In this document: positions 43,801 through 58,600 of the stretch, one piece after another
Numbering within the stretch: the stretch's first letter is position 1
Layout of the letters: each line of letters opens with the position of its first letter
Assembly: GCA_023014485.1 (NCBI GenBank)
Contig: JAJOZX010012228.1
Location: 47,155 to 111,154, forward strand
DNA length: 64,000 nucleotides
From: Bathynomus jamesi
Lineage: Eukaryota; Arthropoda; Malacostraca; Isopoda; Cirolanidae
Direction of reading: 5' to 3'
Made by a program: the position numbers and the translations under genes
The notes under the pieces: model-generated
What the model saw: only the letters and a program-made list of their open reading frames with translations
Databases searched by the model: none
Told to the model about the DNA's origin: nothing

Positions 43801-46800
43801 GCGGCTACCGATCAAGCACAGACTAACTCAGGCCCTTTTCTCTCATATGATCCCAAACATTGAACGGGACTGGTGATCAGGGATAGGGAGTCCCCGTCCC
43901 TCAATGTTTGGATTAATTCAGTGTGAAAATAGAAAATTCCATTAATTATTCCTACAACTTCTTCAACAAAGAGTTCAACATAAAAAATATCCATCATCAC
44001 TTATTAGGAACCAAATGAGATTAGACAAGCACTTCTCTATATGTCCATGACCTTTTCTTCTAAATTTTAGGAGGTATGCCTATTCCAGTATACAAGTTTG
44101 ATAGCTACACTATTCATTTATGAACTTAGCCTGAGCGAGGTGAAGACTCGACAGGAAGACTCAATTACTACAAGATCCGATCACTTACTTTTGCCCGTAC
44201 TGCTGGAAGAAAATTGAGGTAACCCCAGCCTCTTTTCCTTCTCCCTCAGCGAAGTAGTTCTTTACATCCTCTTTGATCGCATTTATACCATCCTCTTCCA
44301 TCTCTTGTGGGTGAATCTGAACAATATAACGAAGTGAAAAATAAGACGGAACAAAATTTACATTAAAATGTACCTCTATCAAGTTAAAAAAAAAAATCAA
44401 TGCCGGAGGGATGTTAAAGGTTCACATCTCAAAGACAATCACATAACGATGCTGTTATTAATTTGCGTAAAAAAAAATTATATACATGTAAAACCAGAGG
44501 GGAAAATGAAAAGCGCTTCCATGAACTTCGTGTATTTATTATTTTCATGCATTTAATTGTGAAGTTCATCCCGCAAAATAAATAAATAAAATTGTATATA
44601 TATATATATTTTTTTTATTTCCACAGAACAATATGAATATAAAATACAGAATGTAATGAAGAGGAGAAAAAGTAAAGCAAAGCATACACATTCATTCACA
44701 GCATAAGTTTCACACTTTTAGTACTTCATACGCCATGTGGGGTGGTGCTTCCGAGCCTTGTCAAAAATAAGAGTGCCCCATCCCGAACTTACCTCTAACA
44801 GACCACCTCCATTGCAACTTACTTGCAGCCGCTTCATGTGCGGTTCAAGTCTACACTTACTCTCTCAATCATTCATGACGTTCATCCATTTGCAAACACT
44901 TATGCACACTTTTCACAACTCTGTCATCTTCCATTCTTTCAGCATGACCAAACCACCTTAACACATTTTTCCTCACTTTTCACTTCCACCGAGTTCAGAC
45001 CACATCTTTCCAGAACCACAGAATTTTTCACAATCTGACGCACACCACATACTTCTCTGATTACCTATCTCAACTGATTTCTCCCTTTCATGCCATGCCA
45101 GCAATTCATACCCATACAAATGACTTGGCATTAACACACCATGTAAACATCTTGCAGCATCTCTATCCAGTCTCCACTTTCAGCACACGCACCACCTTTG
45201 TTCCTTGATTCACTCTACTGTTAACTACTTCAGCACTATTACTTCTGTTCAATACACATCCCGGATACTTAAAAGATTCTACCACCTCATGTTTCACCAT
45301 TCACTATTACACGACAGTCCGAATTTCACCCTCTCTCTAATCAATAACTTGCTCTTACCCATATTCACTTTCAACAATTTTCTTGAACACCACCACAGAA
45401 CTTAACCTCTCGCATACCACAATCATTCTGAGCAAATAGTACAGCATCATCCGCATACAACAGATTCGACAGGCTACACCTATTCCCATTACACACCAGA
45501 TTCATTTCTTTCTAGCAATCGCACTTTCATCTCTCTTATGACTTCATCCATAAACAGATTGAAGATCCACGAAGATATCAGATTCTTGATGCACACAAAC
45601 ACTTTTATCTAACCATTCACTCAATTCTGTTTTAACTCTCACATACGCACTACCTCCATCAGAGAAACTTTTCACCAGATTCATGACAAAATTGGTAAAG
45701 ACCCGGATTTCTTTGAAAAAGCCCACTGCACCCGAGGACAATCAAGACTTTTTTTTTCACCTCCAGATAAAAACCCCAAAATCCAGGGATCATTTTTTTT
45801 GTTTTGGGGAAATTTTTTTTTTCACATTTGCTATTAAAAATTATACTTATGCAGTGTACTTGAAAGATCTATTAATATATTGTAGAAGCAATTCAGATGA
45901 TTACTACTATAATATGTCTAAATAATCATAAAAGTACATTTCATTACCAACACAACTAAATAACTTAATTATTCATTAGTATTGGTCCACATTCTAGTAC
46001 ATATATTGGCAAAAATTATTCTAGCCACCAACAAACACGAAATCATGGTTAACTTTAGGAAGGATAGAAGCAAACTGGATTGGTTTAAATTTTTAAATTT
46101 TTTTTATACTTTGAAAAACCTTTAAGAACTTTATAGGATTACAGAAGGGAATGGAAATGGACAGCACTTCAAAGTTTTTTCTCAGTAATTATGACAGCAT
46201 GTTCGCGACTAGCATCAACTGCCGCAATTCCTGAAGTTTTGTTGAGGCTGAGGTTATGTTATTTGTAAGAATAACATTCCTAATGATTCTATTTCAGTTT
46301 ACGAGTGACACTTATTTGGTATAGTTTATCTATAGTATAGTCCATAGTACTTTCTATCCATCCTATATTAAATATACAACCTTGTAGCTTAAAAGTAAGT
46401 GTGTAATTCTTTCATATAGTAGGCAAAACCAAGTAGGCTAGTTTGGGTCTACAGTATATACGAGCCCTTGAAGTTGAACCTACCACAGTAACTCTGTAAT
46501 TGTGTTACTGACTGACGAAAACCTTGTTAATTGAGGTCTCTGACAACCTACGTCAAATCCAGATTTGCCATGCGCAACTTCGAACCATACATCCAGACTG
46601 GAATTTATGCATTGAAAAACACACAACAAAACCCAAAAGCGAATATCCACTTCAGATATGGGAAAACTTTCAGAAATTATAGTCTGACAGTAGGCAAGCC
46701 AAGTAGATAATCTAGGCCAGGGGTGGAAAACTGTGGTCCAAATGCAGATTTATTGATTGAAGGTTTGAACACTGTTTCAACAGCATAGTGTCATATCGCA

Positions 46801-49800
46801 GCGATAGTAGTCAAACAGCGAACTCTGTCACAGATGGCATCCATCATTCCAGCTTCATCCACAAATACAATTATCGAATCTATACTACAGAGGAGAAAAC
46901 CCCAGAATAGATTCCAATGTACAGATGGTTGACAAAAGTAAAGAGAGACCACGATGATTGCCCTCAAGCAGTTAATCAATGGAATGCCAGAACGCGTCTT
47001 CTTTACATAATACAAAGGAGAAAACATCACATTTCTAAATACAGTGATTCAATAAATTTGTTATTTATTGACTTTTATCAAATCAAAACAATGGAAAAAC
47101 CAAAGGTGTCTATTTACTTTTGGCAAACAACCCTCTATACGCTGATCAATTTCATCAAACAGTACAAAGTCATTCTTATGAGCCTAAGAGTACTTAAAGC
47201 ACTCAGTGAGGAAATGTCACATGGTCAATGGAACAAAAAATTCATCACATAGCTGCGAGCTCAGGAGATTTTCACGAGTTAAGGCAGGTATGTCCAATTC
47301 TTAGCAGACAATATTACCTCCCACTTCCTACATTTATTAGAGGAAGATGGTCACAGATAATGTCAGTTTAATGGAATGAAGTTTGTTGTTTTTTAGATGC
47401 GAATGAGTCTGTCATACATCCCACAAACGCGACCGAACCAGCGACAAGCAAGGGGCAGGTCATTTATCTGCCAATCACCCTCAACAAACCTCACAAACCT
47501 CCCATCGATGCCAGCAGAGCATAACCTAACATTGCGAGAGTATTAGCACCAACCACTGGCATATCTTCAAAACAATAGACGGAACTGAATAAACTGATTA
47601 GGGGCAGTGATCCCACTTCAACAGTCGGAGTAGATAAAATGCCGACCCGGCCCAACAAAATTCCCCTGAGGGCCCTCTGAATGGCCATCAACTCGGCTGA
47701 ATATATTAAGGCCACTGGAGGAAGAAAAACCCATATAGTGTCATCCGGGATTATAAGTGAATGGCTGAAAGCCAGTGACCTATCTGCAAAAACAAAAATA
47801 CTTTTCCTTTTCGCCGCGAGTGATTATGTACACTGATCACTTTGTAATGCGTTGAGTGAGAGTAGTTATGCCTCAAAGGTTACTTACTCACTCAATGTGT
47901 TACAAAGTCAGCTATGTATACATATCACCCACAGAAAAAAGGAAAAATATTTTGGTTTTGCAGATAGATCAGACCAGCTTTCAACCATCCAATTCCACTA
48001 CTAGAAAAACATTCAGAACCGTCTGTACATGATCCTGTTTCACCATGGCAGTTGTGGTGATGTTCCAGAAACAAACCATAAATTCCCGTTAGGAACTTCT
48101 CGCTCTGGATCTGATATTAGTTTCGAACATGCAACAGAGGAAAGGCTCCGCAAGGGTATCTTGGGAATCTCCGAAGCAGCAATCTTTCCACTTCAAGCCA
48201 TATAAAATTGACCGCCGTAATGCGACGCTTCTCATATAATACGAGATATGGTCGGGATAACTTTGAGCTGGGTATATCATCCTCATGAACTGCAAAACGC
48301 ATCGCGCAGAGCAGACTCAAGCACCCGCTGCAGTCAATATCAAATGGAGAATAGTTCTCTCTCGAAGCGCAGAAAGAGAGGGCACACTGGTCTCTGTATA
48401 AAGGCTATTAACTGGGGATGTTCGTACTCAAAAGAGAGTTGTATGATGTACTATGTTTAACGTCTTTAATGCTCTCAAGCAACAGACAATACTTCACTCC
48501 CGTATCGTAGGTTTGGCAGAATAAGCGTTTTACATGAACGCAACAGTGCATCTCGATCAGAACCCATGTTTTATGGGATACTATGGAGAACATCGTTTTT
48601 TATGCATTTAGCTCTAGCTCTAAGATGAGGTATCCAGGACAGTTTAGGATCAAACAACTTTTAATTACTTGTATTCTTTAGTAAACTTCATTCCACTATC
48701 ACTAAGATGTAGAGGTAGGCGGTGGTGGATGAACTCTAAGTCTACTAAACTGCATGTCCACGGTTTTCCCCGCAGAAAATCTAAAACCCGGACCATGTCA
48801 CTGGCCCAAGCAATAATACAGTACAACACTTGCTGTATGCAATGTTAACTTTAGCAACCTCACAAACAATTCAGAAACGGGAAACTTACCACTACAGTCA
48901 ACATGACATCGTCGTTGTTTGATGTTCTGACTGTGAGTTGACGCCAAATACCCTTGTGGGAGAAAGGATCGAACGGCTCATGCTCCGATGCTTCCAAGTA
49001 CTTCTCCATAATCTGAGAGAGAGATTTAAGATTTCGCATTTAATCAATGAAAAGATGAAATGGACTGTTGAAACCGGAGTGATAGGCCCGCAAAAATATT
49101 TAAACTTTTGTTTTTCAGAGTAATCAATCACTTTAACAATATGAGAAAGCAGTTACGCCTCAAGCCGACAGTGTCCGTAGCTCAGTGGGTAACAGTTTCC
49201 CTATAAACAAAATAAAGGCACTGAGGTCTGGGGTTCGAATCCCGATGTTGTTGGTAATAATAATAATAATACAGGAGTTTCTGCAATGAGCCGCATTAGT
49301 TGGCCTGAGCGGTGCCAGTTTCTGGCCTTCCTCAATTATTATAATTATACCTCAAGCCTAACTACCGACTCGCTCAACGAGTTAGAAATTCATCTATGAA
49401 TATAAATCATCTACAGAGAAAATATTAATACACTTGCAGACAGTGTTGGGCACTAAAGCGTTAATCCGATAACAGTTAATTAACGAAGTTAACTTTTTTT
49501 AACGGACTATTAACGGAAGTTAATTTCCATTTATCGTTATCGGACCAGTTAACTTCCGATAACTCGATATTTAGTCTGTTAAAGTCCGTTAACACGTTAA
49601 CTGCGAGGAGTCATTCACGGAAGATCACCGCTCCGCGAATGAATTCAAACCGCCATAACTTCAGTCTGCTTCCAGATCTCGCAAGGGGAGGTTGTGCGCT
49701 TTTTATTGAAGGTAAGAAGGTTCTTTTAACGTTAGTAAAAGTCCTATAATATTATATATATATTAATACGTATGGAGATACGTATGGTAAAATGTACGGT

Positions 49801-52800
49801 TGAGAAAAATTAATTTATAGTAATGACTAATGAATAAGTATTTTTACACTGCGTTAGTAAATCTCTAAAAAAGTATATATAGTATGTAAAATTTGAATAA
49901 TAGTTTTTATTCACTGATTGTAATATTGTCGTCGAATTAAATAACAATTGCGTATATTACATAGACAAAATATTCATGGACAAAGTATTTTTATTTTATA
50001 GACTAAATAATTCATAGATAAAATAATTACATAGAGAAAAATTACTTCTATTGAAAATTCACAGAAAAAGGTTAAGTAAAATAAAATATTTTATATAACG
50101 TAATATGATATATATTATAATTAATATATTTTGAATTAATTTTGCTATTTTGTTTGAATTAATATTTTACTAGTTTAGTTACATATTTTATACGATGATA
50201 TTTTACTTTTTTTAGGTTCTTCTGTATTATTGTCAACTAGACAGCGTTCAGTTCTCTCTTACCAAGCATTCTCTACAACTTTTAAACTTCAACCATGGAG
50301 CACCAAGAAGAAATTCTCGACATTGAGATCGCCTCTGTCTCAGGCACTTCTGAGTCTCAGTCTGACCAGAAGCCTTTCCAAAACAAAAAAGTTGCAAAAC
50401 TTGATAAAAATACAGTTAAATACCTATTTATTGTTGGATTTTGCATAAATAAACATTTTCTATGGGTTTTAAAGCTTTTTTCCTTGATTTTTTTAAATGT
50501 TAGTAAAGAAATAGTTATCGTTAACGGATTATTGTTAACTTCCGTTAACTTTGTAGTAAATTTATCGGATTATCGTTATCGGAGTTAAAAATTGGGGTTA
50601 ACGGATTATCATTATCGAAGTTAACTTTTTGGTTAACGGTGCCCACCACTGCTTGCAGATACATCATTCTGGCTTTTAACCATTCAGTATGGGTTGCTCA
50701 CTTCTCTCCTTAAAATCAAACACGTACAAAAACCCATGATGATAAATAAACGCTTATGAGAATTTATAGTGGTGCGAAGTTTAAACATTAGGTACCATGT
50801 AATTAAATGCTATAGTTCTATTAATATACTGTATTTATCGGAAGAGTCAATTCAATGAGGCTTTCAAATAGTAAAATTAATAACGAACGCATTCCAAAGG
50901 ATTTACGTGAGCGACACGCTTTGCCTTTTAACGTAAGCCTAACTCAGCTTAAATCAAATGAAACGGCCTATTACTAACAGTAAATAATAATAAATAATCC
51001 CCTCTGAAATATTTTTGTGATTAAGTACTGCATCTGTTTGGGAAGCAAGTTGTCTCAGTCATGCCCAGCGTATACCACTTTATTTCTCAAATACCTCGAG
51101 TTCCACAGGGCATCATTTACATTATACCATCAGCAAATTATCTTTAAATTTTTTTTTTTCAGTACCTTGACAACAAGCTTCATTTTCTCATTGAGGTGAC
51201 GTAGATGATTGATGGGTCCTACTTCAACAGAACCCTCTTTGTAACTGGCAACTCTGAAGCCAACGACAGGTTTCTCAGATTCGCTGTTCTTACCTAAAAA
51301 AATACAAGTTTGGTTATGTAGGTTTGAATTTCCTTCGTCTCTTTGTAGAATGCTATCAACATCATGATTACATGGCTTGCCTAAACTGATGAAATCAAGA
51401 GTAAAAAGATTGAAATAATCTCGTGTGTACTTTTAAAGTCTTTCGGACACACTATAAGTAAATGCTTAACATGCTCTAATTTGCTCTATATACATCATGT
51501 TTCTTCCACCAAGATACTAATTACTAAAACTAAACCGAGAAAAAGGTGAAAAAAAAACATCATACAAAAGAACGTGTCCTAAGATCTAATTAATTTTAAT
51601 AAATAACAATTAAAACTAGCACTGACTTTCTTTTGACTGTGCTAGTCTGAAAAGAGCCCCCCCCCCCCCCCCCCCCCCCCCCCAAGTTAATCATATCGGA
51701 ATAAGCAATGATAATGCTAACGTGGTTCATAAAGGGACAATTCTGGAATTTGTTCTAAACACACAGTATCGTTATTAAGATAAACACGTTCTAAGTTCCT
51801 GAAATATCATGCAATATGAACGTTGACGTGGTCATCTTATGGTACAAAAATTTAATCACAATACAACTATATAAATTAAGTGTATGGAAAAAAGAAACTA
51901 TCATGTTAATGAACAAGCAGGAATTGTCTCGCTTCTAGGATAGTGTTATAGAGTAAGAGACCTCTCGTAAAATAGTGGGAGCATATGATTGTGTTGTGGA
52001 GTTTCTTCTCCATTCATCATTTGTAGGTTTCAAGAAACTTTAAACCTAGGATGGTGCTGCCTTAATTTGGACTCGCACTCTATGATAAATCACTTTGCTC
52101 AGTTTATGTTCTCAAGGAGTCCTAGGCACATTAGTAATATTGGAGAAAGGTAAGCTAACTTACACCTATTGATTATTGCACAACAATTTCACACCCCCAA
52201 ACCTTTGTTTATTTAAAATTACTGTACATATTTACCAATTGTGAATTCACACTTGTTGCGATAACCTTCTTTGACTGGTGACTCTACTATATCATCAAGC
52301 TCGCAGATCTACAGAAAGAGGAAAAAGTTCAATGACTAACCTCAAGTTCGTCAGGTGCATATTCTATACTTATAATGTATCCAAATGCTAGGCTGAACAA
52401 CAAAATGTTAGAAGAGATACAAAAGCCTAAAAAAAATTAATGTCTGGTTACTTATTTAAGTAATCCCAAACCACAACGATTATTAATAGCAAAATTTAAG
52501 TCACGATGGGAGTAAATAGGAGCAGTAATCAACCATACTTGTCCCTTTCTTCTAATCTTGTGCCAGTGAACGAACTTCTTCAGTTCGGGATTCATCTGTG
52601 ATAACTCATTGCCGAATTTTCTGAGCACCTGACGCACGACTTTCTCTTTTTCCTTGAGCTGTTCCTCATACGGCATGTTATGGTATGGAGTGACTGCTTT
52701 TGGATTCTTTCCTCCAGGGGGAGCATTTCATGTTCCTTTTTAGGCACTTTTAAGAAGTCAATTTTAGCCAACAGCATCGGGTCCTTCGCTGGATCCGCTT

Positions 52801-55572
52801 TCTGAAAAAAAAAACATATATACGAACTCCCGTGACTTGGTTTGTTGGAGATTGGACTCAAGCTATGAAAGCCTGGGTAGCCTACTCGCCTGCCACACGG
52901 GAGCTCACCCCGACCCATTTTCGTGTAATGGAAGGGTGTCTGGACGGTACACATTACCAAATAAAACCATACATTAAAGCAATACATTACAATCTCTGCA
53001 ATTTCTTTCATATTTTGTTAAACTCTTCGTTTTAATTATATTTCTTTAATTTTTTTTTCAATTATATTTGGCATAAATCATAATCTTGAATTATAACACA
53101 GTACTATTAAAAAAAAATTTCTTGAAAGAAATCAATAAAGATCTATGAAGTAGATGGGAAGTATTAAATAATGGGTATTCAAAGATTTAAAACGAGATCA
53201 ATGAATTAATTTGAAAGTTGAATATAAAAAATACTACTAAAAATAGCCTACTTCTGCTGTGAGAGAAGATCCTTGCCATTTATACCCATTAAGGATTGTC
53301 AAGGCTTTGAATCTGGCATCTTCATCTTTGAAGTTCACATAGGCAACATTCCTCCCCAATCCACCAGCTTTACCTTGTGGGCATCCAGTTGCAGGGTGTT
53401 GTTCAATAGCTTTTTCAGGTGCTGAAAAAAGGTGTGTATATATAATGATTAAGATGGTGGGCTGCTAATTGGGAGATCATTAAATAGAGTCCAGGATAGG
53501 GCTCTGATTTCGGATTTCCTTGGTGAATCATAATTTGGACTCCACATTAAAGTGTAGGTCAGTGGTGGGGCAACAAGCATGACCTTTATCAATATAAGCA
53601 ATTTGGGGAAAGCAAAAATCAGGTTCAATTATGTATGTACAGATGTACATTACATGGAATCTTTTAACTAGGGATTTCATGACATCCCTAAAATGTTCAG
53701 AGATTTCATGTAAGATTAAGTCATGATATTTTCATTAGTTTTAACGAAAATATCATGACTTAACCTAACCAACTGTCAAGGGCGTACAGTTGAACCTAAC
53801 TGGGCATTCAATAATCTTCCCATAGGTTTAATGAAAATATTAGGACTTAACCTTACATGAAATCCGTAGTTACACAGATTCCTCGTAAAAAAGCGTGCGT
53901 GCGCACACAAAATAAAATTACATCTTTTTTACTGCAAAGCCCAATTTTTGAAGCTGGTTTACCCCCCTTTCTAACTACCAAACTCAGATACCTGGAAATA
54001 ATGACATCAATTCACCATTAAAAACCATGTAATCATGTAAAAATCACCATCAAAAAAGTTTGTTGGTTATTTAACATTATATACTGTATGTAGCTTGATG
54101 ATCTAGCTACTTTTAGAACTAACTTTTATAAACAGTCTACTGAAGTATGTCACTGATTTTAATTTCTTAGTAGGTAGGATCATGATAGCCTACACTTCCC
54201 AGAAGATAGGTTTTCACACTTTTTTAACGAAGAACAATGTAGGTTAGTATATTCATACTTCACCCCTTCTTTAATCAAGTTAAAACAAAATAACTAACCA
54301 CTTAATTTAAGGCATTCTTCAACAAAAATACTGATAATGCGTTATTAACATCAAAAAAGTAAACCTACAATAAAAAGTAAAAACATAAATTGAAATAAGT
54401 TCTACAGTTCAAATCTAATTACAGATAAAGGAGCCATTCACTTAATAGGTATAGTACTTAAATATATACACCAAATTAGCATAATTCATAAAATTTAATT
54501 GTAATGTATGAATAGGAATACAAACTGAGGACCCATTTCCATTACAGGTATCACTCACTCACTACTCAAATATCCTATACTGACACCCAATATTCAGTTA
54601 ACCAAACTCAACCCTCACTTATCCAAATCATCTGACTTGCCAAGTATACCCAGCCCAGGGTTGGTCGGCAAAACCTCAATCATTTTACTAGGTTTTACCC
54701 AAGTATCAATTTTTACCCTGGTAAAACCTGGAAAAACCTAATACCCACTCTACAATCCACATGCTTGTTTTCTCTATAATAATAATAATAATGGTGATAG
54801 GAGTTGGAGATGTTGATGGTAATGGAGATAATGATGTTAATTTCACAGGAAATGTGTGTGGGTGACTTACCTTACTTCAAGAATAATATTTCCCATTATT
54901 GGTAGGCTGAGTTACATCATGCTTTCCACTAGTCTAGGGGTAGCATAGCTCAACTCTTCAGCCAACTATACTATATACTTCTTTTTCGGTATGAGCAGCA
55001 TTTTGCACGGGTAAAACTATACACTTTCACCACATTCCACTTTAAATTCACAAATAAATCCATATTTCATTTTAAAGTGTTATTTATGGACATTGTGCCC
55101 AAAACTCACGAGACAGCATCTTGTAACTCTTGCTAAACGTGTTTACAAACCAACTGATCAACGAGTGAGCTGCGTGTGTTTTGGTAGTCGTGTTTAGTGA
55201 GCGCTTGTTCAGGTTTACCACCAATTTGTTTTTCTGCACTGACCTTACAGAATGTAAAAAACTATTCTAAAAGCAGATACAGCTATATATCAATAAATTA
55301 CAAACAAAGCAGTCACAAAACACGAATGCCAACACCTAGCATGCTCATCAATCAGCTGAAGCTTATAAACATGTTTAGCAACTAGCAAGATGCTTTATAA
55401 CTGGGAATTTCTCTTTAGCAACAAGTATATGGTATAATATTAAGCACGGTAGTAATGTGAGTAAAGTATAGGTGATCCAGTTTTATTGGTAATATGAATA
55501 CAACATCAGGAAATTATGATTACATTATATATTAAGGGTGCACTGGATTTACTATCCAGCCAGATAGCATAC

Positions 55573-55623
<51 letters not shown>

Positions 55624-58600
55624 TCACTAAACTATTACAAATAGTGTTATGTTTAAGTGCAATAACAAGTCTGATGTCCCTGGCAATTACAAAATGCACA
55701 ATTTAATGATTCAATACTAATTTTGCGTTTAATTTTTCAGATTTTGTAAGTTTGTAAGGTTGACTACATTCTACACTGAACATTCATACTGAGTATGTCA
55801 AATTGACCAAACTTAAAGTGCAGTTGCGGTCCTCTTGGAGGTTGGCCAAAAGATCCAGTATGGGCCAGCTTTACAGATATTTCCCAGATGAAAGTACGGT
55901 GCAACAAGTGCCTTATGATTGTGTCAAAGTGATGTGACCATGTTAAGGAACACCAGAAATGGTGTGTTACTTCGAAAGGGGCCTCAGTCACGTACAGTGA
56001 CCAGGAAGTGTAATGCATCGCCTATTCCTGCTGCTGTTCAGCCTGTTACTAATATGACCACATCTATTTCTGTTGCTGAGCCTGCTTCTGATGCTTTTCC
56101 TGCTAAAAGTCCTTCCAGCTCTGCCACATCTCAAGACGAATGCCTAGAAGCCATAGGTACAACTGACAACAAGTATCTCAAGAGCATCAACATTGTCTGA
56201 CTCTGATATAAGTTATCTACCATTAGACTCCAGCCAATTCAAACCCATGGTAGGTGATCAAGTCTGTATTCAATATTAGAAGCCCAACTGCATCATGTAT
56301 GATGTAGCCATAAGCCTAGCACCTGGCCTATTAGCTCTACACCTAAGAAGAATGTGTTTCATCCATTCAGCAACAAACTCAAGGTAACCATAAAAAATAA
56401 GAGAGGAAAAGGACTGCAATTCCAAGTACCACCAACCCTACCCATTCTTATAGTCAGCAAACATCTGATGATCCTACATTTCATCAAGCAATGGAAAAAA
56501 ACCAGCCAGGCATGATGCAACGAAAGGTCTTCAGTAGGAAGCAGCTTGCTGGACCCCTTCTGGATGAAGCAGATGCAACAGTAAACAGCAAGATAAAGAC
56601 ACTAACAATAAGCTTTGCGTTTTATCTCAAGATGGCTGGTCTAACATCCAAATGATTCCACAGTGGCCAGTATCATCCATTACAAAGGCAAATCTTATCA
56701 GTTAGTGTCTACACTGGTAGGGAAAAAAAAACTGCCGAGTATTGCTTCAACCTAGCCAAGCAATCTATTGTAAATGCTGAAGGAGAGTATAGAGCCATCG
56801 TCATTGGCTTTGTCTCGGACAATGAGCCCAAAATGAAGCAAGTTCACAAAGTAAACATAATTCTGACAGCTGATTAAAACCTATTATTTGATGTTTCTAT
56901 TGCTACTATGGCCCACTACATCTGTCTTAATAACATTAATATGTATTTGACAAAAGTTTCTCTAAGAATATGTATATCAAGGTAGGGAACTGTCACTAAT
57001 TCGTGGTTGCTAATTGAATCATAATCACAAATTTTTACAGTTGCTGACAGACTGAAGGCCAAATCTCATTGCCTGTGGCTGTAGTGCTCATTACCTGAAC
57101 TTAACTGAAATTACAGCAACCCTGACTCCAATCATCACTGCCATTAAAGATATACACAAATTCTTTTGCAACCATCATAGACCCGCAGCCTGGCTCAAAG
57201 AGATGGGAGGGCTCCTATCACAACTTCCAAATGACACAAGGTAAATGTAACCAGTATTCATTTTATAACATTACCCAATTGACAATTTCATTGTTAACCC
57301 TTTAATGCCCAGTGTGTGAAATTTTCATCGTTAACTTTGGAAGTAATTTTAGACCTTATTTATAAGGTTATAAGGACGATTTTTGCATCAACTGATTCCG
57401 CCTACTTTTCGACTTAATTTGGGTATGAAAGGGTTAAAAACTTCTATGACAATGTACCAATTATTATTATTGCCTGTGAACAACGAAGGTAATAGAATTT
57501 ACATTTTACAATGCATAATTTTATTACAATTACATAATTTGTAGCTAGGTAGTTTAAGCCACTAGTAAAATATTTATACATATTTCCAGATGGACCAGCC
57601 AACATACATGTCTTCAAGCATTTGTGACCAATCACCAAAAGTATGTCGAAATTCAGGACAAACATAAACATAGCAATGTGATCCCGCAAAATATCAAGCA
57701 GCATATTGATAACCACCACCTTTTAGTGGAGGCCAAAAATATGCTTCTTCAGCTTGATAAAATCTCAAGCACTCAATGCTTTCTGAGTAAATATTAAATA
57801 AGTGTCCAGCTATTAGAATTTAGATTGTAAAAGTCCAAAATTAGAAATTACAGGTAGAATTTATCCTACAATGTTTTAGAAGGTTTAGTATATTATAGTC
57901 ACAAATAGTAAATACTAATGATTGTTCAAACTTTCATTTTGCTTATAGGATGACCACAACACTGATTGTGTAGCACTGTGGCTGAATTTAATTGCCAAAA
58001 ACACCATCCATGCTGAAGTCACTGAACAGAGAGAGAAATGCTTCCATGAAGTTGCGACACCTCAGCATCTGCTTGGATACTTCATTGAAACACTGTAAGA
58101 TGTCTTAAGGTCAACAAACAAGATGGAGCCCAGGATGGAGGACATCAACATACGAGGCCTACTTTAAGTATGGAGCTGCAGCAAATGGCTCATAGCTTCA
58201 CCACAGAGCAAGAGGATGACTTCACAATGGTTCTGCCTACTTATGAAACAGAGGATGAAATGATGTTCCCAAAGACAGCTTTTGAGAAGAGTCTTAGTAA
58301 ACTTGCTCCACTTAAGTACTGGAATTACACAGGACACATCTCAACACTTGAGCCAGTGAAAAGGTTCTGCGAGCTCATGATGGCTATTTCTGCATGCCCT
58401 CCTTCCAGTGCAGGAATTGAGTGCCTGTTTAGTTCAGCAGGGTTGGTACATACCAAACTTCAAAACAGGCTTAGCAACAAGCGTGTGGCCAAACTAGTAC
58501 ATGTGTATCATCACCTGGGTGGAAGGAAGCTTCCACCTCCTCCCAGTCCCAGATAAGACCCGAGTCACCTGAAGGCAATAATTATCACCTTGCTGCTGCC

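Noticed and set aside
47491..47715. LINE RNase H domain on minus
   Set aside because: Only a short SAELMAIQRAL stretch resembles RNase H; the rest does not, so I left it out.
49166..49250. Functional tRNA gene
   Set aside because: A and B boxes are present, but the anticodon region is disordered and the unit continues into (AAT)n and a tail repeated at 16.4 kb, so it is a SINE.
51657..51683. Poly-C tract as a regulatory element
   Set aside because: It lies in an intron away from splice sites and long C runs are commonly mis-sized in assemblies.
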